Source: Paratinospora sagittata (lineage: Eukaryota; Streptophyta; Magnoliopsida; Ranunculales; Menispermaceae). Taken from it: DNA of 64,000 nucleotides. Shown here in pieces: positions 26,601 to 37,650 of this stretch. The notes under the pieces were generated by a model. The model did not search any database, was not told the DNA's origin, and saw only the letters and a program-made list of their open reading frames with translations. The position numbers and the translations under genes were made by a program. The stretch is from positions 9,861,501-9,925,500 of the forward strand of contig CM069602.1 of NCBI GenBank assembly GCA_035771175.1. The letters are read 5' to 3'. The stretch's first letter is position 1. Each line of letters begins with the position of its first letter.

Positions 26601-27544
26601 CATCGGGAACACTAGGACATTCTTTTGCATCTTTATTGGTCTTTGCTAAGTAGTGTTTCATTCTAAAAACACATCCATGAAAATTACTTCCACAATAGTT
26701 ATACCTCAAATAACTCTTATTTTTTGGGTGAACCATGGTGCAATGCTCCCAAGTTTCCTCTTCTCTAGTCATCTTCAAAGATAAAAAAAAAAAAAAACTA
26801 CTCCAAAAACAATAAACAAGGCAACACAAAATAATCTCTAAAACATGAATCGAAGAAAGAAAGGGATAGAAGTCACCAATCTTTTTGTTTTTCTTGCTAT
26901 CTTTGTAGGAGAGTAGAAGCTTCTTCCAATAGAGAAAGGAAACAAACCAAAGAAAAGAGAAATAGTGAAAATCCAAGGTGGAAGAAGACAATGGGGGCCC
27001 CAATACACTTTCTTGTCTCTAGCAAGTGGAAAAGAAAACAACCAAGACCTTTAAGAATCTTTCTTTTCTCTCTTTTTTATGCCCTAGGGTTTTGAAAAGC
27101 TATTTAAATAGCATTTCAAAACATATGAGGAAAAAAAAAAACAAAAAAACATGTTTTTTTATAAAAAAAAAGTTGATTTGGGTCGTTGTTACCGCGACCC
27201 AGATCAACTCATAAGATTCACTCGGAAATCGACCGATTTAGGCCAATTTTCAATTTTTCCTACGGTTTGAATCGTTTAGGGTATGATTTGAATCGAAAAT
27301 CATACCGATTTAACAACTATGGTTATACTAATGACAAAGTCAACAATAGTGCATACTATTGGTAGAGTAACAAAATAATAGTCCCAGTTGCCCGGCAAAA
27401 CTAGCCTTGTGATAGATTTGGATACATTTTTCAGTTTCTATTTGCAATTTCTAAAATTAGTAATTTTAAAAAAATGCTGAGCGTAGTGAATCAAATGCTG
27501 ACATGTATTGGCCAATTTTTTTTTTTTAAAGAAACTAAAAAATA

Positions 27545-27579
<35 letters not shown>

Positions 27580-29123
27580 TAAGAAGGAAGAAAACAAAGA
27601 CATATTGGCCAAAATTGATAGACATATATTAGCATTTGAATGACCAACATGACTTTCGCATGTAATATATTTGTAACGAAATGTTCGCCAACATTTCTGA
27701 CATATGTCAAAGCCACGTCCACTAATATGTAATAACATCATGCAAATCAAGAAATCAACATATATAGGAAGACGATGAAAAGTTCCTTCTTTTTCTTCCA
27801 CAATATTCCTTCTTTTTCTTAATTGATATCTAAAAATGTCAATCAACATGTCAACATAGGTTGGGATAGGAACAAGTCAACATGACAATTAAATTCCTAG
27901 AACCGTGAATCAACAAAAGTAGGAATCCACAACATAGTTCACGCTGCTAACGCCATTTAGGTTGCACAATTTTACAAATTTCATAGATTTATCTTATCAT
28001 CTGGAAAGAGCTGAATAGAAGAAGAGGATTTTGTGTAGCCGGAGCAAATCATTTCAACAAATTGACAATACAAGATGATAAAATGAACTTGTCTATGCTA
28101 CCATATGATATTTAAAATTCTTGACTCTATGTTAGTGAAACAGGAGATAAAAATAACTAAACAAACACAACACACCGGGAAAATGGTGAGGAAGGGACGT
28201 CATTAGAACTGCCGACACCATTAACCGGTACTTTGAAAGGATACAGCTTCTTACTGCATCTGACTTGTGACTTCCATCTGATACTCTTTCCTGGTATGAC
28301 TGCAATGCATGAACCAACATTAACAAACACTTTTCTTGATATTCTTTTTCTAAGCACAAATCTTCCAATGCTTTGCAGAGTACTTGCTGAACCCTGTCTT
28401 CTTGGACCTGTTGAACAATTTCAATATCAGGACTTCGCCAGACAAACTACAAATCAATGATGTAATATTGACCACCTTGATAGCTAGATTCAACAGTCTC
28501 CTCCTTAAGAATTGAAGTACTTCGGACATTGTTTTTAATCACTCCAACTAGAATCAAAGTGTTTGATAATTATACGATTATAACTACTAAATAAGCAACA
28601 CTTGAGAAGTATAAAATGCAATCGAAGTCGTGGTTCCTTACATGAGATCGATTCATTTCTGACACAGCACTTTCGCTATAGGCATCAAAATGCCTCCAAA
28701 ACCTCGATGCCTTCTTTTCAAACACTTCCTGCAATCAAAGAATACCACCATAGAAACTAACTTCATACCTTTTTTTTTTTTTTTTTTTCATTTTTCAGCT
28801 CCGCAATACATCAAATAATCTACAGAAACAGTACACATATAACCTAATTTCTTGAACGCGAGAACAAACCCCTCTCCATTTGCGCGTACCTCTAGTACTT
28901 GAAGAAAGTGATCTTGAACTAGAGAACTGAGACTGTGACGACAGAGAACTTGAATGTAAGAAATGAAATCGGAACCAACCGAAAGATCTCCTTTGTCTTT
29001 CAAGAGAGCTTCCGTGGTGAGAGTGAACCCGTTCCAGCTTTCGAGAATCTCGTCTACGGTGTGATCACTGATTGAGTCCAAAATCCCCAAATTACAAATC
29101 GAAGATACTGGTTCCACCGCCAT
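14697..29123 (-). CDS. APC2: Anaphase-promoting complex subunit 2
   Basis: Complete gene. Sixteen exons join with consistent phases: 29123-28890, 28728-28642, 28407-28176, 24226-23931, 23727-23656, 21113-20869, 18859-18443, 18311-18110, 17887-17773, 17684-17602, 17010-16891, 16698-16610, 16538-16457, 15547-15356, 14985-14917 and 14819-14697. The total is 2658 nt (885 aa), close to the 865 aa of the Arabidopsis protein. All introns are GT-AG; the acceptor at 28407 is chosen by phase. APC2 is the cullin-like scaffold of the APC/C ubiquitin ligase. It binds the RING subunit APC11 and drives degradation of cyclins and securin. Supporting motifs are IKALRIIDPTG, EPIRDYLRGR and NRRKIDILGMI of the cullin homology region (from about residue 390). 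The C-terminal winged-helix domain includes FIMGMLINFGSMPLDRIHNTL and ends LRDGTYFLKK. Introns 3, 5 and 6 (3.9, 2.5 and 2.0 kb) are enlarged by transposons. Confidence 0.95.
19250..19541. mobile_element. Copia solo LTR in APC2 intron 6
   Basis: A 292-bp LTR starting TGTTAAAATAATAAAAG and ending CTTCTCCACAACA, closely similar throughout to the two LTRs of copia-3 (57587-57912 and 59808-60114). It is flanked by a perfect 5-bp target-site duplication, GTGGT (19245-19249 and 19542-19546). No internal element sequence is present, so it is a solo LTR left by LTR-LTR recombination. Confidence 0.93.
21838..22595 (-). pseudogene. 5'-truncated LINE (L1) with zf-RVT domain, in APC2 intron 5
   Basis: Minus strand. 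Motifs IWNAHVPFKLKMFGWLVAHNRL, shortened here as IWNAHVPFKLK and WLVAHNRLSTCDVL, then FCILCLHDC, a stop, HLLFQCRFAMAMW and IGRIGCFASVWSMWRQRN. This is the reverse-transcriptase zinc-binding domain and C-terminal tail of plant LINEs. The stop after CLHDC and at least one frameshift break it. A poly(T) run at about 21838-21851 on the + strand is the poly(A) tail. Possible imperfect target duplication: AATAAAAG before the tail and AATTAAAAG near 22600. Confidence 0.85.
24862..25652. mobile_element. Probable hAT-type MITE in APC2 intron 3
   Basis: A 791-bp segment beginning CATGGTTATCGGAATC and ending CCGATTTTGACTACTATG, whose reverse complement (CATAGTAGTCAAAATCGG) is an imperfect inverted repeat of the start. 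It is flanked by the 8-bp direct repeat AATAAATA (24854-24861 and 25653-25660), the size hAT transposases produce. The interior has degenerate repeats of AATCTTATGATTCA. No ORF. The flanks (about 24720-24860 and 25660-25895, the latter ending ACCAAACAGGCC) look like an older MITE into which this one inserted. Confidence 0.6.
26124..27321 (-). mobile_element. Non-autonomous hAT element in APC2 intron 3
   Basis: A 1198-bp element with inverted ends CATAGTTGTCAAACCGG and (reverse complement of the right end) CATAGTTGTTAAATCGG. It is flanked by a perfect 8-bp target-site duplication, GTTATACT (26116-26123 and 27322-27329). Eight bp is the hAT signature. The interior keeps only a BED zinc-finger fragment of the transposase and no catalytic domain. 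Confidence 0.88.
26410..26772 (-). pseudogene. BED zinc-finger fragment of a hAT transposase
   Basis: A 120-codon ORF starting MTREEETWEHCTMV. It carries the BED-finger pattern W..C..V, YNYCGSNFHG, RMKHYLA and ECPSVPDDV, as at the N-terminus of plant hAT transposases. The first metal-binding Cys of the C-x2-C pair appears to be Tyr (RYNYC), so the finger is probably non-functional. A Lys/Glu-rich tail follows, then a stop. The dimerisation and DDE/RNase-H-like catalytic regions are absent. Confidence 0.75.
27549..27576. repeat. (AT)n microsatellite
   Basis: About 28 bp of alternating TA inside APC2 intron 3. Similar runs occur near 12009, 24518, 31490, 33899, 36283 and 62827. Confidence 0.9.
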
Positions 29124-29323
29124 AGTTAATTATTGGATGCGGAAACAATGAAGACCACCGAAGAAGTACTAACGGAACCCTGAAAATTTTAGAAACATTT
29201 CTCTTACGGTCCGTTCGATACTGGTTCTACCGCCATAGTTAATTATAGGATGCAGAAACAATGAACACCACCGAAGAAGTACTAACGGAACCCGAAAATT
29301 TTGGAAACATTTCTCTTACGGTC
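29104..29323. repeat. Tandem duplication across the APC2 start codon, period 114 bp
   Basis: Copy 1 (about 29104-29213) and copy 2 (about 29218-29323) both read GATACTGGTTC/TACCGCCATAG through AACATTTCTCTTACGGTC, with a few substitutions and one 1-bp deletion. Copy 1 holds the APC2 initiator ATG (29121-29123, minus) and copy 2 holds a second ATG at 29235-29237. The far breakpoint coincides with the terminus of the MITE-like element that begins near 29318. Confidence 0.92.
29205..29237 (-). CDS. Upstream ORF created by the duplication (10 codons)
   Basis: ATG 29237-29235, then AVEPVSNGP and TAA at 29205-29207. The first seven codons repeat the APC2 N-terminus (MAVEPVS). The frame then runs into the duplication junction and stops 82 bases before the APC2 ATG. 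If transcription starts upstream of 29237 this is a translated-leader uORF. The transcription start site is not known. Confidence 0.5.
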
Positions 29324-29413
29324 AGATTGGTGCTAGAATTATTTTTTATGAAATTTGATTAAATTTAATAGGATAGGATAAAATAGAATAGAATTAAAAA
29401 TAGGTGATATATT

Positions 29414-29444
<31 letters not shown>

Positions 29445-30325
29445 GTAAACCAACGAATTGATGGCTGGTTTGTAAAACTAAATATATTTTTTATTTTTTA
29501 TTTTTTTTTAAAGAAGAAAATTAGAAGAGGAGGAGGATGAGGAAAAAGAAGAAGAGCACGAAGAAAAAGACAGAAAAAAAAGAAAAGAAAAGGAAGAGAA
29601 TAAAATGGTGAGGTGTGTTATAAATGTGTTGATTGTTCATCCTATAACCTCTAATTTTAATGCTTGTAACCTATATATTTAAATCTCATAACCTCCAAAT
29701 TTATGAAGTTCTCTAATATCTACAAATTCTTCTTTCTAGATTCTCTAGCTTTAGTTTAGTTTAATATTTGTTTTATTTGTTTTCCTTTATTTTATAATAC
29801 GTTATTAGCATGATTGCCCGGATCGATCAAGAAGAGAACATCATATTCTACTCAGATTATCATTCTTGTTCATCTGAAAAGGTATACAATGTTGTAAGGT
29901 TTTATTTTATTTTATTCGTGCTATTATTTTCATTTTATTTGTATCAGAATCTTACACTATTATTTTCTATCATAGTTTTTGACTATGTACATTTTTTTAT
30001 TAGAATTACAAAAAAAATAAAAAATAAAATTACAATTCTCGCATTGGATTTTTTTTTTCTTTAGATTGCATCCATTAATTTTTATTTTTTTGTCATATCA
30101 TATAAATTGTTGAGCCTAAAATATATATGTCTAATATTCAGTTATAATTTGAAACTTTTTATTCTTGGATACACACATGTATGTCGTTTTGTTAAAAGTA
30201 GTATAAAAATAATAATTTTATATATATTTTATTTAAAATTTTACACAAATGAATGATCCATCATGGATACAATTATAAATAATATATTTTGATTACAACT
30301 TACCAATATATTTTTTTGTTCAGAT

Positions 30326-31365
30326 ATGTCGAATATTACAAAACTTGAATTTGTTGCACTTGACATTTTGGGCAACAATTATTTGTCATGGATCCTTGAT
30401 GCTGAGATCCACTTGGATGCCAAAAATTTGGGCGATACAATTAAAGAAGAAAATCAAGCATCCATACAAGATTGTGCGAAGGCTTTAATATTCCTTCGGC
30501 ACCAACACCACGAAGGCTTGAAAAGTGAATATCTCACTGTTAAGGACTCTTTCATCCTTTGGAATAATTTAAAAGAAATGTTTGACCATCAAAAGACAGA
30601 CATTTTGCCAAAAGCTCGTTATGAGTGAGATGCATTTGAGGTTGCAAAACTTCAAAACAGTCAGTAAATATAACTCCGCCTTGTTCAAAATTAACTCTCA
30701 GTTGAAGCTACGTGGAGAGAAAATAACTAAAGAAGATATGTTAGAAAAGACTTTTACTACATTTCATGCCTCAAATGTGCTCTTGCAGCAACAATATTGA
30801 GAGCGTCGATTCACTAAGTATTCTGAATTGATCTCATGTCTTTTGGTGGCAGAGCAAAACAATGAGTTATTGATGAAAAATCGTCATTCTCGTCCAACTG
30901 GTACTGCACCATTCCCTAAAGTGAATGTTGCCTCAATTAATAATCATAAATATAGACGTGGACATAATTGTCATAATAGACAAGGAAAAGGGTATGACAG
31001 AGGCCAAGGTAGAAATAATCCTCGATATCATGGTGGTCATAATTCCAAAAGAATTAGAATAAAAATGATGCAAGGCATGAAAAATGAAAAGGTTTTCAGA
31101 ATAAACCTACAAAAGATCATGTAAATACATGTTATAGATGTGGAATGAAAGGGCATTGGCATCGTACTTGTCGTACATCCAAACACTTGGTTGACCTTTA
31201 TCAATCCTCAATTAAATATAAAGGCAAAAATGTCGAAATGAATTTGGTTGAAGCAGAGAAAAGTTTGAATAAGAACTTTTATAATGGAGATACCACTGTG
31301 GACATGACAAATTTTGATATTTTCAGATTTTCTGGAAGATCCCAATGGACAATATATCAATGAAG
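30326..31365 (+). pseudogene. Copia-1 gag
   Basis: Starts MSNITKLEFVALDILGNNY..WILDAEIHL, the usual N-terminus of copia gag (UBN2 type). Frameshifts or stops occur near 30628, 30800 and 31124. A CCHC zinc knuckle (CYRCGMKGHWHRTC) lies near 31130-31172. The basic RNA-binding region before it is rich in Arg, Gly and Asn. Confidence 0.8.
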
Positions 31366-31488
31366 GAAATGTTAACTGAATAGCATGATTTTTTTTTAAT
31401 AAAAGTATTATGTAATGAGATGTTTTTTTTTAATATAATATGTTTTTTTTGTTCTGGTTAATAAAATGTCCTTGTTTTTTTTAGATGA

Positions 31489-31489
<1 letters not shown>

Positions 31490-31548
<59 letters not shown>
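31490..31548. repeat. (AT)n microsatellite, about 58 bp
   Basis: The longest pure TA run in the window. It sits between the gag and protease remnants of copia-1. Confidence 0.92.
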
Positions 31549-31551
<3 letters not shown>

Positions 31552-31573
31552 TTATTTGTTTATACTGTGATAG

Positions 31574-31885
31574 ATGGATCTTCATGAAGAATGCCCAAAT
31601 TTTGAATTAAGTAAAGGAGATGTGTGCATTGCTGATTGTGCAACAACACATACTATCCTTCCAGATAAAAGATATTTTTTGAACCATAAATTAGCTAAAG
31701 CTAATGTGAATACAATATCAGGCATTGCAAATATGATTGATGGCTCTGGAAGAGCAAGTATAATGTTGTCGGGTGGAACAACATTAAATATTGATGATGC
31801 CTTATATTCTTCTGAATCAAGAAGAAATTTGCTCAATTTTAAGGATATCCGCAGAAATGGATATCATATTGAGACTATGAAATGA
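31574..31885 (+). pseudogene. Copia-1 protease region
   Basis: Contains CIADCATTHTIL, the position of the retropepsin active site (normally D-S/T-G-A-T), here D-C-A-T-T. Downstream are YSSESRRNLLNFKDIRRNGYHIET, which is the conserved linker to integrase. It ends in a stop at 31885 with the frame continuing nearby. Confidence 0.75.
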
Positions 31886-32040
31886 AGGTAATGAAGAATA
31901 TTTATATATTACTTCAATTTCTACTGGGAATAAGAAAATATTAGAAAAACTCTCAGCTTTATCATTTGGATTATATTTTTCAACAATAAGGCAAGTGGAA
32001 ATAAATGTTGCCATGAGCAAAAAAATTATGTGATCCAAAA

Positions 32041-33090
32041 ATATTTATAATTTGGCATGATAGATTGGGTCATCCAGGATCCTCAATGATGAGGCGAATA
32101 ATAGAAAATTCGCATGGGCATCCACTAAAGAATCAAAGGTTTTTTTGCCAAATGAATATAATTGTGTCGCTTGCTCACAAGGTAAATTAAGTGTTAAACC
32201 ATCTCCAAGTAAGCTCGTTGTTTAATCTCCCACTTTTCTAAAGCGAATTCAAGGGGATATATGTGGACCTATTCATCCACCTTGTGGACCATTTCGTTAT
32301 TTTATGGTTTTGATTAATGCATCGACTAGATGGTCACAAGTTTGCTTACTTTCAACCCGAAATGTTGCCTTTGTTAGGCTTCTTGCACAAATAATTCGAT
32401 TAAGGGCTCAATTCCCAGATAATTCGATTAAGACAATTCATCTTGATATTGCTGGTGAATTTTCATTCCAAACTTTTATTGATTATTGCATGTCAGTTGG
32501 GATTGATAATGAGTATTCAGTTCCTCATACTCATACTCAAAATGGTTTGGCTGAATCTTTGATTAAGTGTATTCAGTTGATTACTCGGCCCTTACTAATG
32601 AGAACGAAGTTACCAACTTCTACTTCGGGACATGTTGTTCTTCATGTGATGGCTTTAATTCGCATTCGACCTACTGCTTATCATGAGCATTCTCCTTTAC
32701 AACTTGTATTAGGTCAACAACCAAATATTTCACTCTTAAGAACTTTTGGTTGTGCAGTATATGTCCCCATAGCACCTACTCATAGAACTTAAATGGGTCC
32801 TCAACGAAGACTTAGAATTTATGTTGGTTTTAATTCTCCATCTATTATACGATACCTTGAACCTTTAACGAGTGATGTTTTTATCGTCCGCTTTGCAGAT
32901 TGTCAATTTGATGATGCAATTTTCTCACCATTAGGGGGAGACAAAAAGCCAATTTCAGAAGAATGGTGTAAAATTGCTTGGAATTCATCAACTTTATCTC
33001 GTTATGATCCACGCACAACTCAATGTGAACTAGAGGTTCAAAAGATTATTCATTTGCAAAGAATTGCAAATGAATTACCTGATGCATTTA
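32041..33090 (+). pseudogene. Copia-1 integrase
   Basis: The pre-integrase HHCC remnant (WHDRLGHPGSSMMRR) is at about 32056. The rve core follows, with LDIAGEFSFQTF, PHTHTQNGLAES (normally N-G-x-A-E) and TFGCAVYVPI. Stops interrupt it at about 32223 and 32790. The first catalytic Asp (D..T/S.W region, here NASTRWSQV) is Asn. Confidence 0.78.
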
Positions 33091-33106
33091 CTGTGATATA
33101 AAGAAA

Positions 33107-36100
33107 GTGACGAAATCACATATACCATCTGCAAATGTTCCAGCAAGGGTTGATGTCCCTGAAGGGCAAGCTATTAATTCAATGACACACGAATCAATAA
33201 AATGCTTGAAGCGTGGAAGGCCTGTTGGCTCAAAGGATACAATTCCTCGAAAGAGAAAGAAACAAGTAAATGAACATAAATGTACTCCTGGAGTAGTACT
33301 ACATGAACAAGTATCCATTGAAAAAGATCAATCAAAGGAAGAAGTACCCTTTGAACATGATATGGAACAATTGCCCCCTGAAGTGGACAAAATGCCTGAA
33401 AATGAAGAGATCTCAATAAATTATGTATATACAGGAAAAACATGGGATCGAAATAATATTGTTCCAGACAATATATTTTCATTTAATGTATCTTCTGATG
33501 TTTATAATGATGATGATCCTGAACCACTAACTGTGGATGAATGCCGACAAAGAAATGATTGGCAAAAGTGGAAAGAGGCAATTGAAATAGAACTAAACTC
33601 GTTGAGAAAACGAGAAGTATTTGGACTAATTGTTCAAACACCGAATAGTGTAAAGCCTGTTGGTTTTAAATGGGTATTTGTGTAAAAGAGAAATGAGAGA
33701 AATGAGATTACAAGATATAAAACACAGCTTGTATCTCAAGGTTTTTCACAAAGACCTGGTATTGACTACGAGGAAACCTATTATCCTGTTATTGACGCAA
33801 TTACATTTCGTTTCTTAATCAGTCTAGCAGTCTCAGAAGGACTTGAAATGCGTCTAATGGATGTTGTTACTGCATATTTGTATGGGGTCTATTGATAGTG
33901 ATATATATATATATATATATATATATGAAAATCCCTGAAGGATTTAAAATGCCTGAAGAGAAGAAGGCAAAACCTCGTAGTATGTATTCAATAAAATTAC
34001 AACGGGCTTTATATGGACTAAAGCAATCTGGTCGTGTAACACCCAGTAGTTTTAATTAAATACATACATTGAATTATGCGTATATCAAGATATATAATAC
34101 ACATATTTTATACGTAAGATGCAAATATATGTGTATATGAAAATACATGCTTGATTTAAAGGGTATTAGTAAATAAATAAAATTATTAAATGAAGATGAT
34201 ACATATGAGACCATCCTATATGGGTGCTTACAATTTAAAAAAAATGAAGTTGAATTAAATTGATTAATTTATGGGGTTGAAAATATGTGGATTGGAGTAT
34301 GATGTAATGAATTAATGAATAGTATGATTTAATGTATGAAAGTTAAATATTAAGATGGGGAAGTTGCTTTATTAAGTAGATTGTATTATTAAATGTCATA
34401 CTATCATTAGATTATAAGTTGATATTAGTATAAGATGATACAAATGACCTTGATATTATAAAATATTCTCTCACTTATCTCATTCTCTCACTTATCTCAT
34501 TCACTCACTTATCTCATTCACTCATCTCTCTCTTTGAAAAAAAAAAAAAAAAAAAAAGAAGAAACAGAGAAAGGAAAGAACGAAGAGAAGGAAGAGAAAA
34601 AAAAAAGGTGAACGCGGGATTTTCGCCGAATCAGGACTCGCGATAAGTGATTTTCACTTTAGTTCGTCGTAAAATTGATCTTTAACTAGTGTATGCCGAT
34701 TCTAGCGGAGTAATTTTAGCTATGAGAGTTGTTTTACAGTATTTTCAAAATTGGGGTTTTAACCTAACTTGGATGAAAATTTGTTCGAAAGGTGGAAAAA
34801 CACTCCCTAGACTGTAGGAGCCCTGAATATGTGGTTAGATTTCATTTATTTGTTCATTTGGAACTTTTATGGCTGTTGGAAGTTTGTTGGAAGTTAGAGT
34901 TTATATTGGAGACCGTTTGAATCATTTAAAACTCGATGAAACTCCAGTTTAAGGCTATAGAATGGTAGAATGAACTGTTGTGAGTCCATCGATGCTAATT
35001 TCATGATTTTTGGAGACCGTTTGACAATTTTAGGAAAAATTATCCATGTTTCGAATGAACAGTGACGTGGCCAGTACCGTAATTTTTTCTAGTGAATAAA
35101 ATGGAATTGGAATATAGTGAAACTTCGGTTTTAGATCATAGAATCGTAGAGAACTGAATTCCGGACGTTTCGATGCTAAGATTGTGAAAATATCTAGATT
35201 GACCACAGAAACGAGATAGTAGTTTCTTCAACTACTTATGAGTCATAACTTGAGTTGGAATCTAAATTCACAGAATGTGTATAATATTTTTCAGGTTGAT
35301 CTTTATTATTAGTTATTTGAAGTGAGTTGAGAAATTGAAGATGTAAATACATATGAATAAATGAAATTGAATTATGGAGTGGTTGTGACAGGTTGAGTTA
35401 GTTGGATTTAAATTTGAGCTGGACTCGAAAGCGACTGTGATTATGTTTAAGTTGGAAAGTCTTGTACAGTGAGTATAGTTTTCTTGATTTGGTTCTTGTA
35501 TGACATTGTATACATATAAAATGTTTGATTGTATGCATGCTATATTTATAGGTAATGCATTGCGTTTTTATTGATCATGCAAACTGATTTTAACAATTGA
35601 AGCTTATAATAATGTCATTTCGTTAGGAATTAGACCCGGATGAGGTTTTGCGAAACCTCATTGTCAGTAGGTCTGTCCTAACAAATGTTACGATCCTTGA
35701 AATGACTGTGAATTGGGTAATGAGAGGCCGTGGCTACCTTATAACGGCCATACAAGGGTTAGACTCGCTCTCTTGCCTAGAAGGAGGGAGATGGTGAATT
35801 TTTGATGAAATTGTGCACTGGTTTATTGAATGAGCATAAACTATATATTGTGTGCATGTATATTATTTTGATGAATGTTGCATATGTGCTTTTGAAATAT
35901 TTTAATTTAAACAATTTGATATGTCATGTTTCTTTAAATGAATGTGATTGTCATGTCAAGAGCTATACTCTCTGAGCTTGTTGATTGCTCACTTCATTTC
36001 CTTCAATATTTTAGGTACAGAGTTAAAAGGAAAAGCACGATAGTAGATGCGTGATTTAGATTCTTATTTTGTTAATGTACGTGTATGCGAAGGAAATAGA

Positions 36101-36800
36101 TTATACTTGCTTTATTTTCAAATAAATATATATATCACATCCTACATATATATATTATCACATAGATGGGTTGTAAGAAAACATGGATTTTGATTTGATA
36201 TTTTGGGTTATACAATGCTTGTGATGATAAAATGAGATGATCATATATATATATTGATTTGTGGAATGAATGGAATGATTATATATATATATATATATAT
36301 TGGATTTGATTTGTGGTATATCAAGAAAAAAAAATGTGTGAAATGTCCATTTTATGGGGAGATGCTGTCAAAATTTCTATAAATTTTGGAAATTATTGTG
36401 AATGTCTGTTGAGGCTGACAGTGTATTGTATACTGTATATGGGTATGTATAGTGTATAGTACACTGTGTCGGTCATGACGTAAGCCTACGTCAGGGGTGT
36501 CGTAACAGGTCGCATGTGGTACAATCGCCTCAGTGAATATCTACTGAAGGAAGATTATGTAAATAATGAAATTTGCCCATGTGTTTTTATCAAGAAATCA
36601 TCAACTGGGTGTGATTGTTACTGTATATGTTGATAACTTAAATATTGTGAGAACTCATGAAAAAATTGAAAAAAACATCTAATTACTTGAAAAAGGAGTT
36701 TGAGATGAAAGATCTTGGAAAAACAAAGTTTTGTCTCAGTCTACAGATTGAGAGTTTTCCAAGTGGAGTTCTTGTTCATTAGTCAAATTATATTGAAAAA
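33107..36800 (+). pseudogene. Copia-1 reverse transcriptase, split by solo LTR A
   Basis: The 5' part to 34034 has WKEAIEIELNSL, KPVGFKWVFV, a stop, YKTQLVSQGFSQRPGIDYEET and ALYGLKQSGR. The solo LTR (34035-36507) interrupts right after SGR. The 3' part resumes at 36513 with MWYNRLSEYLLKE and a broken palm region (VDNLNIV in place of the Y-V-D-D motif). An (AT)n tract at about 33899-33926 adds a further break. Confidence 0.82.
34035..36507 (+). mobile_element. Solo LTR A (gypsy-type, 2473 bp)
   Basis: Begins TGTAACACCCAGTAG and ends GTCGTAACA. A perfect 5-bp duplication of copia-1 RT sequence, GGTCG (34030-34034 and 36508-36512), flanks it. It is similar along its length to solo LTR B (46828-49046); shared blocks include ATTTTCGCCGAATC/TTCACGTCTAATC, TAGACCCGGATGAGG and AGGGTTAGACTCGCTC. 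No internal domain is present. The TGTAACACCC start is common in plant Ty3/gypsy LTRs. Confidence 0.92.
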
Positions 36801-36818
36801 ATTTTAAAGCGATTTCAT

Positions 36819-37650
36819 ATGGACAAGGCACATCCATTAAGTTCCCCAATGGTTGTTAGGTCGCTTGAAGTGGATAAAGACCCTTTTCGCCTTCATAATA
36901 ATGATGAAGAGCTTCTCGGTCTTGAAGTACCATATCTTAGTGCTATACGTGCACTTATGTATCTAGCAATTTGTACGAGACTGAATATCACTTTCTCTGT
37001 TAATTTACTTGCAAGATATAGTTTTGCACCAACCCGAAGACGTTGGAATGGCGTTAAACATATATTACGCTATCTTCGAGGAACAAGTGATATGGGCATA
37101 TTTTACTCAAGAAAGGTAAAAACAAATTTGCTTGGATATGCGGATGCTGGATTCTTATCAGATCCTCACAAAGCAAAGCCACAAACAAGATATATTTTTA
37201 CTTATGGTGACTTTGCGATATCATGGCGATTTGTGAAGCAAACAATGGTTGCTATTTCCTCAAATCACTCAGAGATTCTTGCAATTCACGAAGCCAATCG
37301 TGAATGTGTATGGTTGAGATTTATGATCCAGCAAATTTAAGGATCATGTTGATCATCTTCTATCAAATATTGTCCTATAACATTATATGAAGATAATGTC
37401 GCATGCATTGCACAGTTAAGATAAGGTTATATCAAAGGTGTCAAAACCAAACATATTTCACCAAAATTCTTTTTTACACATGAGCTTCAGAAGAATGGTG
37501 AATTTGATGTCCAACAAATAAGATCGAGTGAGAATCTTGCAGAGTTGTTTACAAAAGCTTTTCCAACCACAACATTCAAGAAACTTGCATATAATATTGG
37601 GATGCGTCGACTCAAAGATATTTCAAGCAAAGCAACAGAAGAAAGTTCAC
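36819..37650 (+). pseudogene. Copia-1 RT end and RNase H
   Basis: Contains VPYLSAIRALMYLAICTR, the end of copia RT (Y-R-S-A-I-G-A-L-M-Y-L-A), then HILRYLRGTSDMGIFY and YADAGFLSDPHKAKPQTRY of RNase H. After a stop at 37340 the remnant continues to ENLAELFTKAFP and GMRRL, the usual C-terminus. Confidence 0.82.

Noticed and set aside
27438..27849. Minus-strand ORFs with Tyr-Ile runs
   Set aside because: They read through the (AT)n tract in APC2 intron 3 and have no family features.
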